A DNA stretch of 22,747 bases, from positions 1-22,747 of the forward strand of contig JBGTKH010000232.1 in the NCBI GenBank assembly GCA_041744735.1. The letters run 5' to 3'. The DNA is from JBGTKH01 sp041744735. Its GTDB lineage: Bacteria > Planctomycetota > Planctomycetia > Pirellulales > Pirellulaceae. Both the position numbers and the translations under genes were made by a program. Positions 8,324 through 15,433 of this stretch are shown here, piece by piece; position 1 is the first letter of the stretch; each line of letters begins with the position of its first letter. The notes below the pieces were generated by a model that saw nothing but the letters and a program-made list of their open reading frames with translations, was not told the DNA's origin and did not search any database.

Positions 8324-10065
8324 AAGCCATCTCCTACGTTCAACAATTCAAAATCAACTAGCACGAGATGAGAACGTGGGCGTGACAGCGCGGTATACAT
8401 CAACCGACGACATTCTTCTGGTGACTCAGGTAAACGGTCCAGCTCAGCCACAATCACAACAGCGTTTTCCAATCCCTTGAAATCGTTGATGGACGCAAGC
8501 AGCACATCACGTTCAGATCGGGGACGCTCGCACACCATGCGACCATCTGCCAAACTCAGATTCGCGAGTTGGGACAGGTTCGTATCAACAGGCGTCAACA
8601 CGACAATGTCTTTCGGTTCGAATCGGTCGTTCTTGAGCAATCTTGCGATGACTTGCCGAATACAGGTTCCTAGTTTTCCGCCGCTTTTTAGTCGCTCAAC
8701 CGATCGTCCAAGCGGCCCCTGTGGTCGTTGCGGCTTCAATCCTCGATACATCGAGATCATGTCTTGATGAATCGTGCGTGTGGTGCGGACATTGTCTTCC
8801 AGATACAGCGGCACCATGGCCGCAGGGAGTTTTGTCTCGTGCTGATTTAGTTGTTGATTGTCGTCGTAGAACACGTAAAAAATGCCTTGCTTTTCTGGAC
8901 CAAGCAGGCATTCGACAAACTCCCATTCGGATTCGGAGAAATCTTGCCCTTCATCGACCAAAACAGCGTCAAATGCCAAGTCGGCATGTTCTCCAATGAA
9001 GTCAACCAGTTTCCAGCCATACGCTTCTTTCTCGACGGTTTGAGGGACTTCCTGCAGCCGTTGAAGTAATTCGGAGTAAGCACAGATAATTAGATCGTCG
9101 TGCTGCGCGGTCTGTTGCTGTAGAAAACTCGCTAGCCGATTGCTCTTGCAAGTCAACAAGACGCGGAACCCTTCTGCGGCAAGTTGGACGGCTCGCTTTC
9201 GAGCCAACCAAGTCTTACCCGAACCCGCGCCGCCTGCCACGGCCACGCGCGGGCAGCCCGCAACTGCGGAGATCACGCGAAACTGAGAATCTGTCAAACG
9301 CTCGAATTCTTGAGCGTCGTGCCCGGCCTTGACGGCCAATGGCATAGTGAACTGAATTGGTTCATCAAATAGCTCCAGTAATAGCGACGGTGCTTTAAGC
9401 GCCGCAGGGTGCATCCATGAGTCCCCATACCAGAAGGCTGAAGCCGAAAGTAGACCTTCTACGATGGTGGCCATGCCCAACGCATCGGTTACCATTTCGT
9501 TGGCGTAATCCGTTGGAAACAAGCAATTGATCGGCATTGCCGAATCAGGAAAAATGATCCACCGCGCATACTTCTCACGTGAACTAGAAGTCCATCGCCG
9601 CAATTGGTCGAATTTACGCGCGAGTTCATACGCATTGCGTTCGACCTGAACAAATGGATCAATTGCATGCGACTGACCTTCGCCGTCAACTGAATACCAT
9701 TGGCCGCTTCGGTGCTCGATCCGTCCTCCTTTGACTTCGGCAACGATTAAGCCGCGTTTTGGATGCGCCAGCAGAAAATCTGCTTCGCCTGTACGGGGTG
9801 CCGAACGCGCGTCAGGTTTGCTCATCCAACGTGCTGACCAAATCACCACCCAGTCTCGTTGATGTAGATTGAGTTGCTCCTTCAACGCATCATAAACCGC
9901 GACCTCCGCCCGGCGCGTACGATCCTGGCGTACGTGCAGCGGAAGCTCCGCGGGTACGAATCGGTTTTGCTTCAACGATCTGACCTCGAAGGAACGTGCA
10001 AACGAACCGCCTTCCTGTTCAAAGGTAATTCCGAACTCTGATATTCTAACCAAATCCTGGTGCAA
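8320..10065 (-). CDS. NERD-domain nuclease fused to UvrD/Rep-type helicase
   Basis: First gene of the defence operon, 581 residues. An N-terminal NERD (PD-(D/E)xK-like) domain shows GEADFLLAHP (93-102) and the core EVKGG (110-114) with E94, D96, E110 and K112 as likely active-site residues. A superfamily 1 helicase follows: Walker A GGAGSGKT (278-285), VDEGQD (370-375), motif V-like INDFKGLE (526-533), and motif VI MYTALSRPRSHLVL (556-569). NERD-helicases process DNA and are frequent in defence islands. The longest frame begins with a TTG at 10065 with a weak ribosome site and an in-frame stop four codons before it. A second TTG at 9975, preceded by GAGGT, would give a protein starting MKQNRFVPAELP, closer to usual NERD-helicase N-termini. 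The gene begins only some tens of bases from a transposase fragment, so the promoter may lie in mobile-element debris. Confidence 0.92.
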   Translation of the reverse strand: MHQDLVRISEFGITFEQEGGSFARSFEVRSLKQNRFVPAELPLHVRQDRTRRAEVAVYDALKEQLNLHQRDWVVIWSARWMSKPDARSAPRTGEADFLLAHPKRGLIVAEVKGGRIEHRSGQWYSVDGEGQSHAIDPFVQVERNAYELARKFDQLRRWTSSSREKYARWIIFPDSAMPINCLFPTDYANEMVTDALGMATIVEGLLSASAFWYGDSWMHPAALKAPSLLLELFDEPIQFTMPLAVKAGHDAQEFERLTDSQFRVISAVAGCPRVAVAGGAGSGKTWLARKRAVQLAAEGFRVLLTCKSNRLASFLQQQTAQHDDLIICAYSELLQRLQEVPQTVEKEAYGWKLVDFIGEHADLAFDAVLVDEGQDFSESEWEFVECLLGPEKQGIFYVFYDDNQQLNQHETKLPAAMVPLYLEDNVRTTRTIHQDMISMYRGLKPQRPQGPLGRSVERLKSGGKLGTCIRQVIARLLKNDRFEPKDIVVLTPVDTNLSQLANLSLADGRMVCERPRSERDVLLASINDFKGLENAVVIVAELDRLPESPEECRRLMYTALSRPRSHLVLVDFELLNVGDGL

Positions 10066-10087
10066 TTTGGAACACTTCTAGAATCAG

Positions 10088-10432
10088 AACGCTGAATCTA
10101 CTACCTGCCCATCCTGCCACCAGAAGCGGGCGTTGCTGACCGCGATCCACGTTGCCAAAGAAGTCTGTCTTGCCGTCGCGCATCGGCAAGTCGTCTTGAC
10201 CATCCCCCAGCGTCTTCGGCTGCACACCCGCGACCCGGATTACCGGGTGCCCCGCCGCAAGCTGCTGGGCAAACTCTCTGCTGGTGCCTGGACGTGCCTC
10301 CAGGCCGAAGCGGTTCGCCTGCTCGGGCGCGAGGATGTGACACCCGGCATGATGGCGACGATTCAGACTCATGGCGAACTTCTTCACTGGCATCCTCACT
10401 TCCACGTACTGGTCACCTGCGGCGCGTTTACA
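10088..10432 (+). pseudogene. IS91-family transposase fragment
   Basis: An open stretch without start or stop of its own encodes the middle of an IS91/IS801-type (Y2 HUH) transposase: the end of the zinc-binding region (CPSCHQKRALL), then HRQVVLTIPQRLR, LLGKL, and the DVTPGMMATIQTHGELLHW block with the HPHFHVLVTCGAFT metal-binding segment containing the HUH histidines. The N-terminal zinc ligands and all of the catalytic tyrosine region are missing. Homology stops abruptly at about 10432, where the sequence switches to a DUF1016 gene on the opposite strand. The fragment is dead but marks past rolling-circle element activity right at the promoter side of the defence operon. Confidence 0.85.
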
Positions 10433-10433
10433 G

Positions 10434-10660
10434 TAGTCCTCGCGAATCCGTTTGCCAATGTTCCAGTACAGCCAAACCAGACCCGTGTTGACGCTCCGAG
10501 CCACTGAAGCACGCGATTCGTCGATCAGCAAACAAATGTCGCCCAATAGGTTTTGGGTCGAACTGGCCTTCACGACACGCTTCTTGCGAGTGGCAACGCT
10601 ACGCGACGTTTTCTTCTTGGTGTGTTTCTTTGCCGTAAGAGTGTCCCTGCGGCTAACCAT
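10434..10660 (-). pseudogene. DUF1016 (PDDEXK nuclease, YhcG-type) N-terminal remnant
   Basis: From an ATG at 10660 the minus strand encodes a lysine-rich leader and then the start of the DUF1016 N-terminal domain: LLGDICLLIDESRASVARSVN followed by LVWLYWNIGKRIRED. Family members continue for some 300 residues to a PD-(D/E)xK nuclease domain. Here the match ends at base ~10436 and the frame runs on through the antisense of the IS91 fragment. The nuclease part is absent, so the gene is a truncated relic. DUF1016 proteins are commonly found in defence islands near restriction or toxin-antitoxin genes. Confidence 0.8.
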
Positions 10661-10787
10661 GCACTGCCCGTTCGATTTCTTCCACGCTCGGTTCAAGACG
10701 CGTTTGTGGCGATCACCGTGGCCGTGTGAATCGCCGCTTCGACCGATTTGTTGTCGCCTTCGTCCCGTACGTTCGGCCTCATGACTC

Positions 10788-11198
10788 TTACCCTTCCGGC
10801 AGAAATACGCTGGGATCGACGTGAAAATACGTGGCGAGGCGGGTCACGTTTTCTTTGCTGATCTGACGGCGGCCGGAGAGCACGTTGGTGATCGTCGAGC
10901 GAGGAATCCCCGTCGCCCGCGCGACTTCGGCTCGGGTCACGTGCTTGGATTCGATCAAATGCTCCAGGGTTTCGGCGGGCGTTGGCTTGCGGCGCGGAGT
11001 CGTCTCGACTTCATAGCTTTCGATCAGCGTGGATAAGACGGCGATCAACTCGCCTTCCGCTCGCGGCGGCGTAGGGCCATGCCGCCCGATCAATTCCTCG
11101 ACGTGTTTCAGGACGCGGCGGTGTTCGCAGTCGTTGCGGATCGGGCGCGGTTTGTATTTCAACAGCAGCGAGTCGTACGCGGTCAGTTTTGTAACCAT
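10788..11198 (-). CDS. higA: HigA-type antitoxin, XRE-family regulator
   Basis: 136 residues. The C-terminal half is a helix-turn-helix of the XRE type: TRAEVARATGIPRSTITNVL followed by SGRRQISKENVTRLATYFHVDPSVFL (about 92-134). The N-terminal half (about 1-75) matches the HigA-like extension that binds the toxin. It lies 9 bases after the toxin gene, with a ribosome site (AGGTAGG) overlapping the toxin stop codon, the toxin-first order typical of HigBA. Antitoxins of this group neutralise HigB by direct binding and repress their own promoter, expected in the 125 bp before higB. Both genes look intact. Confidence 0.92.
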   Translation of the reverse strand: MVTKLTAYDSLLLKYKPRPIRNDCEHRRVLKHVEELIGRHGPTPPRAEGELIAVLSTLIESYEVETTPRRKPTPAETLEHLIESKHVTRAEVARATGIPRSTITNVLSGRRQISKENVTRLATYFHVDPSVFLPEG

Positions 11199-11207
11199 GT
11201 ATCGATC

Positions 11208-11519
11208 CTACCTTTCGCAGTCCCGCTTCCACGTGTCTTTGTCGTATTCCGCGTGGGTCAGGAAATGCTTGACGAATAAGGTTCCTTTGACCCAGCGGTT
11301 TGCGTACGCGACGCCGCAGATCAATCGGTAATTGTTGCCTCGAATGTTAAATACCAGGCAGGAACCAACCTGATCGGCACGGGCGTAAGTTTCCAGCACT
11401 TCGTTGAAACTCTCCCAGTGGGCCTTGCCAGCGACTTCCAGCCACGCATCTAGCGCGGAGGCAGCGTCGGGATAGTCATGCTGATACTCCCGGATTGTCC
11501 GCGTGGCAATGATGTTCAT
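11208..11519 (-). CDS. higB: HigB-type mRNA interferase toxin
   Basis: 103 residues from the ATG at 11519. It matches the HigB toxin family (RelE fold): N-terminal IIATRTIREYQHDYPDAASAL, central CLVFNIRGNNYRLICGVAY, and the C-terminal block LFVKHFLTHAEYDKDTW, which in the family contains the conserved HAEYD. HigB enzymes cleave mRNA on translating ribosomes and are inhibited by the HigA antitoxin encoded directly downstream. A longer frame continues upstream past the ATG but has no family match, so the start at MNIIA is preferred. It sits between the argG gene and the mobile-element debris at the edge of the defence island. Confidence 0.93.
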   Translation of the reverse strand: MNIIATRTIREYQHDYPDAASALDAWLEVAGKAHWESFNEVLETYARADQVGSCLVFNIRGNNYRLICGVAYANRWVKGTLFVKHFLTHAEYDKDTWKRDCER

Positions 11520-11644
11520 GAGGCAGCGTCGGCCAGTCAACGTTTGCGACTTCGGCCACGACCGATTCGTCACCCGTGACCGAAGGACTCTCGGTCGAAG
11601 TTCCAAATCTGCATCCGTGATACGATCCGACCCTGAAACTCCGA

Positions 11645-12859
11645 TTAGTAGACTCTCGGCGAAATTCGTGCTTGCACGCGGCTGGGCAGGCCCTGGATGC
11701 GCAGGAATCCTTCGGCGTCGGTTTGGTTGTATGAGCCGCCGCCTTCCATGGTGGCGATGCCTTCGTCGTACAGGCTGAAGGGGCTGGTGCGGCTGTGGAC
11801 GATCAGGTTGCCTTTGTACAGGTTCAGGCTCACTTCGCCCGTCACTTTCTGTTGCGACTCGCGGGTGAAGGCCAGCAGCGCGTCCATCTTGGGCGTGTAC
11901 CAGAAGCCGTAATAAACCATCTCGGCGACTTCGGGCGACAGGCGATTGCGAAGATGAAGCAAGTCGCGGTCCAGCGTCAACTGTTCGAGCAGCATGTGAG
12001 CTTCGTACAGGATCGTCATGCCCGGCGCTTCGTACACGCCGCGGCTCTTCATACCCACGAAACGGTTTTCCACCATGTCGATACGGCCGATGCCGTTGCG
12101 GCCGCCGATGGTGTTCAGTTGCTTGACGATCGCCAGTGCGCTGGCCTTCTTGCCATTGACGCTGACCGGCACGCCCGCGTCGAAACCGATCGTGACGTTT
12201 TCGATCTTGTCCGGCGCTTGCTGCGGCGAAACGGTCATGCCGAACTCGACCAGTTCGACGCCGTTCACCGTCAGATCCTCCAGCTTGCCGGCCTCGTAGC
12301 TGATATGCAGACAGTTTTCGTCGGAGCTGTACGGTTTGCTGACCGAGGCTTTGACCGGAATGTTTTTCTGTTGGCAGTAGGCGATCATCTGGCTGCGGCC
12401 GGGGAACGTGTTGCGGAATTTCTCCATGCGCCACGGCGCGATCACGCGGACTTGCGGATTCAGCGCGTCGGCGGCCAGTTGAAAGCGGCATTGATCGTTT
12501 CCCTTGCCGGTCGCTCCGTGCGCGTACGCATCGGCGCCGACCTCGCGGGCCACCTGCAAACACTGCTTCGTGATCAGCGGCCGGGCGATCGACGTGCCCA
12601 GCAGATAGATGCTCTCGTACTTGGCCTGCCACTGCAGCACCGGGAAGGCGAAATCGCGGCAGAGTTCCTCTTGAGCGTCCACGATGCGAGCACTGGCGGC
12701 TCCACAGTCGCGGGCCTTCTTCAGAATCGCTTCGCGGTCCTCGCACGGCTGGCCCAGATCGACGTACACCGCGTGCACGTCGTAACCTTCGTCTTGCAGC
12801 CAACCCAAAATGACCGAGGTATCCAATCCGCCCGAGTACGCTAACACACAACTTGGCAT
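11645..12859 (-). CDS. argG: argininosuccinate synthase
   Basis: 404 residues, the normal length. It joins citrulline and aspartate using ATP to make argininosuccinate in arginine biosynthesis, in the cytoplasm. The N-terminal ATP-pyrophosphatase loop is AYSGGLDTS (7-15). Further family signatures are the AHGATGKGNDQ segment, which contacts citrulline and aspartate, the SSDENCLHISYEAG stretch, and EAPGMTILYEAH. The C-terminal segment GSYNQTDAEGFLRIQGLP is also typical. It is transcribed on the same strand as higBA but separated from it by 125 bp. It appears to be a single-gene unit here; no other arginine gene is adjacent. Confidence 0.98.
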   Translation of the reverse strand: MPSCVLAYSGGLDTSVILGWLQDEGYDVHAVYVDLGQPCEDREAILKKARDCGAASARIVDAQEELCRDFAFPVLQWQAKYESIYLLGTSIARPLITKQCLQVAREVGADAYAHGATGKGNDQCRFQLAADALNPQVRVIAPWRMEKFRNTFPGRSQMIAYCQQKNIPVKASVSKPYSSDENCLHISYEAGKLEDLTVNGVELVEFGMTVSPQQAPDKIENVTIGFDAGVPVSVNGKKASALAIVKQLNTIGGRNGIGRIDMVENRFVGMKSRGVYEAPGMTILYEAHMLLEQLTLDRDLLHLRNRLSPEVAEMVYYGFWYTPKMDALLAFTRESQQKVTGEVSLNLYKGNLIVHSRTSPFSLYDEGIATMEGGGSYNQTDAEGFLRIQGLPSRVQARISPRVY

Positions 12860-12918
12860 CGGTTCTGTTTCTTTCGGCAGGGTGAGCGACGCTCACCACA
12901 GTTGCAAGGATGAATGAC

Positions 12919-13132
12919 TCGTTTCACCGCCAGCCGCAGGCGTGCGTTTTTGCGCTAGTGCTTTGTCAAAACTAAAAAGTGGGGGCAAGCATCCTGCTTG
13001 CCAACTCGATTTCCATGAGTAAACGCAAGCTGGAAGCTTACGCCACGTAAGCGGCCGATCCTAAAATTAAACTTTGACAAAGCACTAGGTAATGTCCACC
13101 ATCACGCGCGCCTGCGGCTTGCGGTTAAACGA
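12919..13132. repeat. split imperfect palindrome (REP-like), arms 28 bp
   Basis: The left arm (12919-12946) and the reverse complement of the right arm (13105-13132) agree at 25 of 28 positions, with the shared core AGCCGCAGGCG. The arms are 158 bp apart. The same core occurs in the tighter palindrome at 14333-14435, so both belong to one dispersed repeat family. Confidence 0.7.
12955..13088. mobile_element. 134-bp MITE-like element with 16-bp perfect terminal inverted repeats
   Basis: CTAGTGCTTTGTCAAA (12955-12970) is repeated exactly in inverted orientation at 13073-13088. The outer CTAG is itself a palindrome, so a CTAG target duplication flanking TGCTTTGTCAAA ends is an equally good reading. 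Inside is a hairpin with an 8-bp stem GGCAAGCA/TGCTTGCC (12984-13002). There is no coding capacity, so a transposase would have to act in trans. Confidence 0.72.
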
Positions 13133-13378
13133 TTGGCACACGGCGCCGGTCATTCTGATCGGCGACGGTGACCATGACAAGGGACCCTACCGTCGGGTTC
13201 GCTGGCGACTCGCGTAATCCGGTCGCGGCCCGCACGACCATCACCGCCGTTACCGCCGATGCGGTTGACGTGCAATTCGACGAAACTTGTTCGGCCCCCA
13301 CGGCAGCGTGGCGAAGGAATCTAACGTACGATTTCGCAGGGCTCGCTAACAGAGAGGTTCGACCGAGGTACTCTGCCC

Positions 13379-14296
13379 GTGCTTTCGCTGGTGTACGTAG
13401 TCCCGTTTGTTCTGCCCTGCGTGCTCGTCGGCGTATGGGTCGGAATTAATTTGGGCCGCAACATGGCGGCGGCAAAGCCGCGCGCAACGAATGAGTCCGA
13501 AAAGGAAGCCACGCTCAAGGCCCTGCTGACGCTGCTGAAGAGTGCAGAGCAATTGACCACCGACGTGGATAGCCACTCGAACGAGTTGAAGCACGTCGGG
13601 CGGACGGTCGGCGATTTGCATTTGTCGGGCGAGTTGGAGCAGGTGCAGAGCTCGCTATTGGGTCAGATCGCCGCGGTGCTGGAAGCCAACCAGCGGCTGG
13701 AAGACGACCTGGTTTGCACCAAGTACCGTTTGGAGGAGCAGGCTCAGGAACTGGACCGCACGCGCCGCGAAGCACGCACCGACGCGCTGTCGGGCATTGG
13801 CAACCGCAAGGCGTTCGACGAGCGGCTGCAGTACATGCTCTCGACCTTCAATCGCCAGAAAACCCCGTTCGCCCTGGTACTGGCCGACGTGGATCACTTC
13901 AAGTGGATCAACGACACGCACGGGCATTCGGCGGGCGACCAAGTCGTCACACACATTGGCGACATGCTGCAGCAATGCGTGCGCGACACCGACTTCGTGG
14001 CCCGTTTCGGCGGTGACGAATTCGCGCTGTTGCTATCGGGGATCGAGGCCAAAATGGCGACCGATATCGCCGAACGCATCCGCCGCAAGATCGAAAGCAG
14101 CAACTTCAGCGTCGGCCCCGAAGGCGAACGGGTCGCGGTCACCTTCAGCATGGGCTTGGCCAGTGCCCGCGAAGGCGACAACGCTCAAACGTTGCTGGAT
14201 CGCGCCGATCGTGCGCTCTATACGTCAAAGGATTCCGGCCGCAACCAACTGTACAGCCACGAGGCCGAGGGCGAGTTGGTCAGGGTCGGGGCGTAA
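13379..14296 (+). CDS. membrane-anchored GGDEF diguanylate cyclase
   Basis: 305 residues from a GTG start. One hydrophobic N-terminal helix (about 3-25) anchors it in the inner membrane; a helical, probably coiled-coil region (about 40-133) containing LEANQRLEDD follows. The GGDEF domain spans about 134-300: DALSGIGNRKAFDERL, LADVDHFKWINDTHGHSAGD, the active site GGDEF at 211-215, and a C-terminal LLDRADRALYTSKDSGRNQL. It makes cyclic di-GMP from two GTP. The inhibitory I-site RxxD is present as RDTD (202-205), exactly five residues before GGDEF, so feedback inhibition by product is expected. No periplasmic sensor domain is visible. No neighbouring gene suggests its input. A 28-bp inverted repeat follows the stop and may end the transcript. 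Confidence 0.95.
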   Translation: MLSLVYVVPFVLPCVLVGVWVGINLGRNMAAAKPRATNESEKEATLKALLTLLKSAEQLTTDVDSHSNELKHVGRTVGDLHLSGELEQVQSSLLGQIAAVLEANQRLEDDLVCTKYRLEEQAQELDRTRREARTDALSGIGNRKAFDERLQYMLSTFNRQKTPFALVLADVDHFKWINDTHGHSAGDQVVTHIGDMLQQCVRDTDFVARFGGDEFALLLSGIEAKMATDIAERIRRKIESSNFSVGPEGERVAVTFSMGLASAREGDNAQTLLDRADRALYTSKDSGRNQLYSHEAEGELVRVGA

Positions 14297-14332
14297 GCGG
14301 CGGTCGGCCTACTCGCGCCGGCAATGCTCTCA

Positions 14333-14435
14333 TCGTTTAACCCGTAGCCGCAGGCGAGGGCGCTGGCGACGAAGTGCCGACGATAGTTCAGAATGCGGCG
14401 ACGGACTCCCTCGCCTGCGGCTACGGGTTAAACGA
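14333..14435. repeat. perfect 28-bp inverted repeat, 47-bp spacer
   Basis: The 28 bases at 14333-14360 recur exactly as their reverse complement at 14408-14435 (core GTAGCCGCAGGCGAGGG). Transcribed, this would form a very stable stem. It lies between the GGDEF gene and larB, both on the plus strand, where it could act as a terminator or processing site. There is no T-run after the stem, so it is not a classical intrinsic terminator. Confidence 0.85.
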
Positions 14436-14447
14436 CCTGTCGGCCGC

Positions 14448-14468
14448 GGACGGATTGGCAATCCGTCC
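14448..14468. repeat. small hairpin repeat
   Basis: GGACGGATT, loop GGC, AATCCGTCC: a perfect 9-bp stem just after the 28-bp inverted repeat and about 50 bases before larB. Confidence 0.7.
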
Positions 14469-14517
14469 TACCATCTGCCCTGTGCCTTTTCTGCGGCACA
14501 GCGGTTAACATGGATGT

Positions 14518-15315
14518 ATGAAACCATCGCAGATTCAAACCCTGGCCCGGCAGTTGGCGGCGGGCGAACTGTCGATCGAGCAGTTCATCGGCGAATTAGA
14601 TCGCTCGCGGTCGGCACAATTGGGCGAAGTCACGTTGGACGTCGACCGCCAGCGGCGTTGCGGTTATCCGGAAGTCGCGTTCGGCGAGAGCAAGAGCGTT
14701 GCGACGCTGGAAAAAATCTTCTGGCGGTTGCTGGACGAGGGCTCGCCCGTATTGGCGACGCGCTTGGCGGCCGACAAGGCCGAAGCGCTGCTCGTGAGAT
14801 TTCCCGCTGGGCAATATAACGAAATCGCACGCACGTTCCGCATTGCGGCGCCCGGCGAATCCGAACCGCCGCCGCTGGTTGGACTGGTCGCGGTTGTGAC
14901 GGCCGGTACGACCGATTTGCCGGTGGCCGAAGAAGCTCGCGAAACGCTCGATTGGATGGGTGTGCAAACGGTGCTGATCCAAGACGTGGGTGTAGCCGGT
15001 CCGCACCGCTTGCCCGCGCATCTGGATAAGTTGACGGCGGCCGACGCGATCGTGGTGGCTGCCGGTTTGGAAGGCGCGCTGCCCAGCGTCGTTGGCGGCT
15101 ACGTCGCGTGTCCAGTGATCGCCGTGCCGACGAGCGTCGGTTACGGCGCCAGCTTCGGCGGCATCGCGGCCCTGCTAGGAATGCTGAACAGTTGTGCCTC
15201 GAACGTGACCGTAGTCAACATTGACGCGGGGTTCAAAGCCGGCTACGTCGCCGGATTGATCGCCCGGGGAAGAATTACGAATTGCGAATTACGAATTACG
15301 AAAGAAGAAATATGA
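14518..15315 (+). CDS. larB: nickel-pincer cofactor biosynthesis protein LarB
   Basis: 265 residues. LarB carboxylates and hydrolyses nicotinic acid adenine dinucleotide to pyridinium-3,5-biscarboxylic acid mononucleotide, first step toward the nickel-pincer cofactor of lactate racemase-type enzymes. An N-terminal helical part (1-115) contains LDVDRQRRCGYPEVAFGESKS, where LarB and PurE-like relatives share the GYPEVIFGEGK type motif. The C-terminal PurE/AIR-carboxylase-like domain (about 120-250) shows VAVVTAGTTDLPVAEEA, DVGVAGPHRL, GLEGALPSVVGG and PTSVGYGASFGG. The last 14 residues (RITNCELRITKEEI) are encoded by a heptamer repeat array and are not part of the family core, which ends near GLIARG. 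No larA, larC or larE is in the window. Good ATG start at 14518; its nearest downstream gene is an NAD(P)H-hydrate dehydratase. Confidence 0.95.
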   Translation: MKPSQIQTLARQLAAGELSIEQFIGELDRSRSAQLGEVTLDVDRQRRCGYPEVAFGESKSVATLEKIFWRLLDEGSPVLATRLAADKAEALLVRFPAGQYNEIARTFRIAAPGESEPPPLVGLVAVVTAGTTDLPVAEEARETLDWMGVQTVLIQDVGVAGPHRLPAHLDKLTAADAIVVAAGLEGALPSVVGGYVACPVIAVPTSVGYGASFGGIAALLGMLNSCASNVTVVNIDAGFKAGYVAGLIARGRITNCELRITKEEI

Positions 15316-15425
15316 GATGCTGTCACGATCGCGTCACAATCAATTGAAATATTACTGCTTCTCCAAATTCCTGTTTTATAATTCGTAATTCGTAATTCGT
15401 AATTCGTAATTCGTAATTCGTAATT
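15272..15425. repeat. inverted pair of heptamer arrays (GAATTAC)
   Basis: Four tandem copies of GAATTAC (one with a G substitution) occupy 15272-15299 inside the end of larB. After a 75-base spacer the reverse complement appears as six copies of TAATTCG plus a partial one (15379-15425), ending 8 bases before the next start codon. Together they can fold into a long AT-rich hairpin. Confidence 0.9.
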
Positions 15426-15433
15426 GATCTACC

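Larger units (their letters stand above)
12860..13378. other. repeat-bearing intergenic region between divergent argG and GGDEF genes
   Basis: 519 bases with no convincing gene. It contains an imperfect palindrome (arms 12919-12946 and 13105-13132) separated by a 134-bp element with terminal inverted repeats (12955-13088). A 93-codon frame on the plus strand from 13168 overlaps the GGDEF gene and has no recognisable protein character. The promoters of argG and of the GGDEF gene must lie here, but I see no clear -35/-10 pair. Confidence 0.6.

Noticed and set aside
11795..12844. Long 349-codon frame on the plus strand opposite argG
   Set aside because: It is the antisense of argG, which has full family motifs; the translated product is His/Arg/Asp-rich with no domain.
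11520..12899. Upstream extension of the HigB frame through argG
   Set aside because: The extension is a low-complexity Arg-rich translation of argG in the wrong phase; toxin homology begins at MNIIA.
13168..13449. 93-codon frame before the GGDEF gene
   Set aside because: Overlaps the GGDEF start by 71 bases in another phase and shows no domain or good ribosome site.
13797..14819. 340-codon plus-strand frame overlapping GGDEF and larB in another phase
   Set aside because: Arg/Ser/Thr-rich out-of-phase translation of two real genes and of the 28-bp inverted repeat.
15272..15425. CRISPR-like reading of the repeat arrays
   Set aside because: The units are 7 bases in direct tandem without spacers, and the second array is inverted; no cas genes are present.
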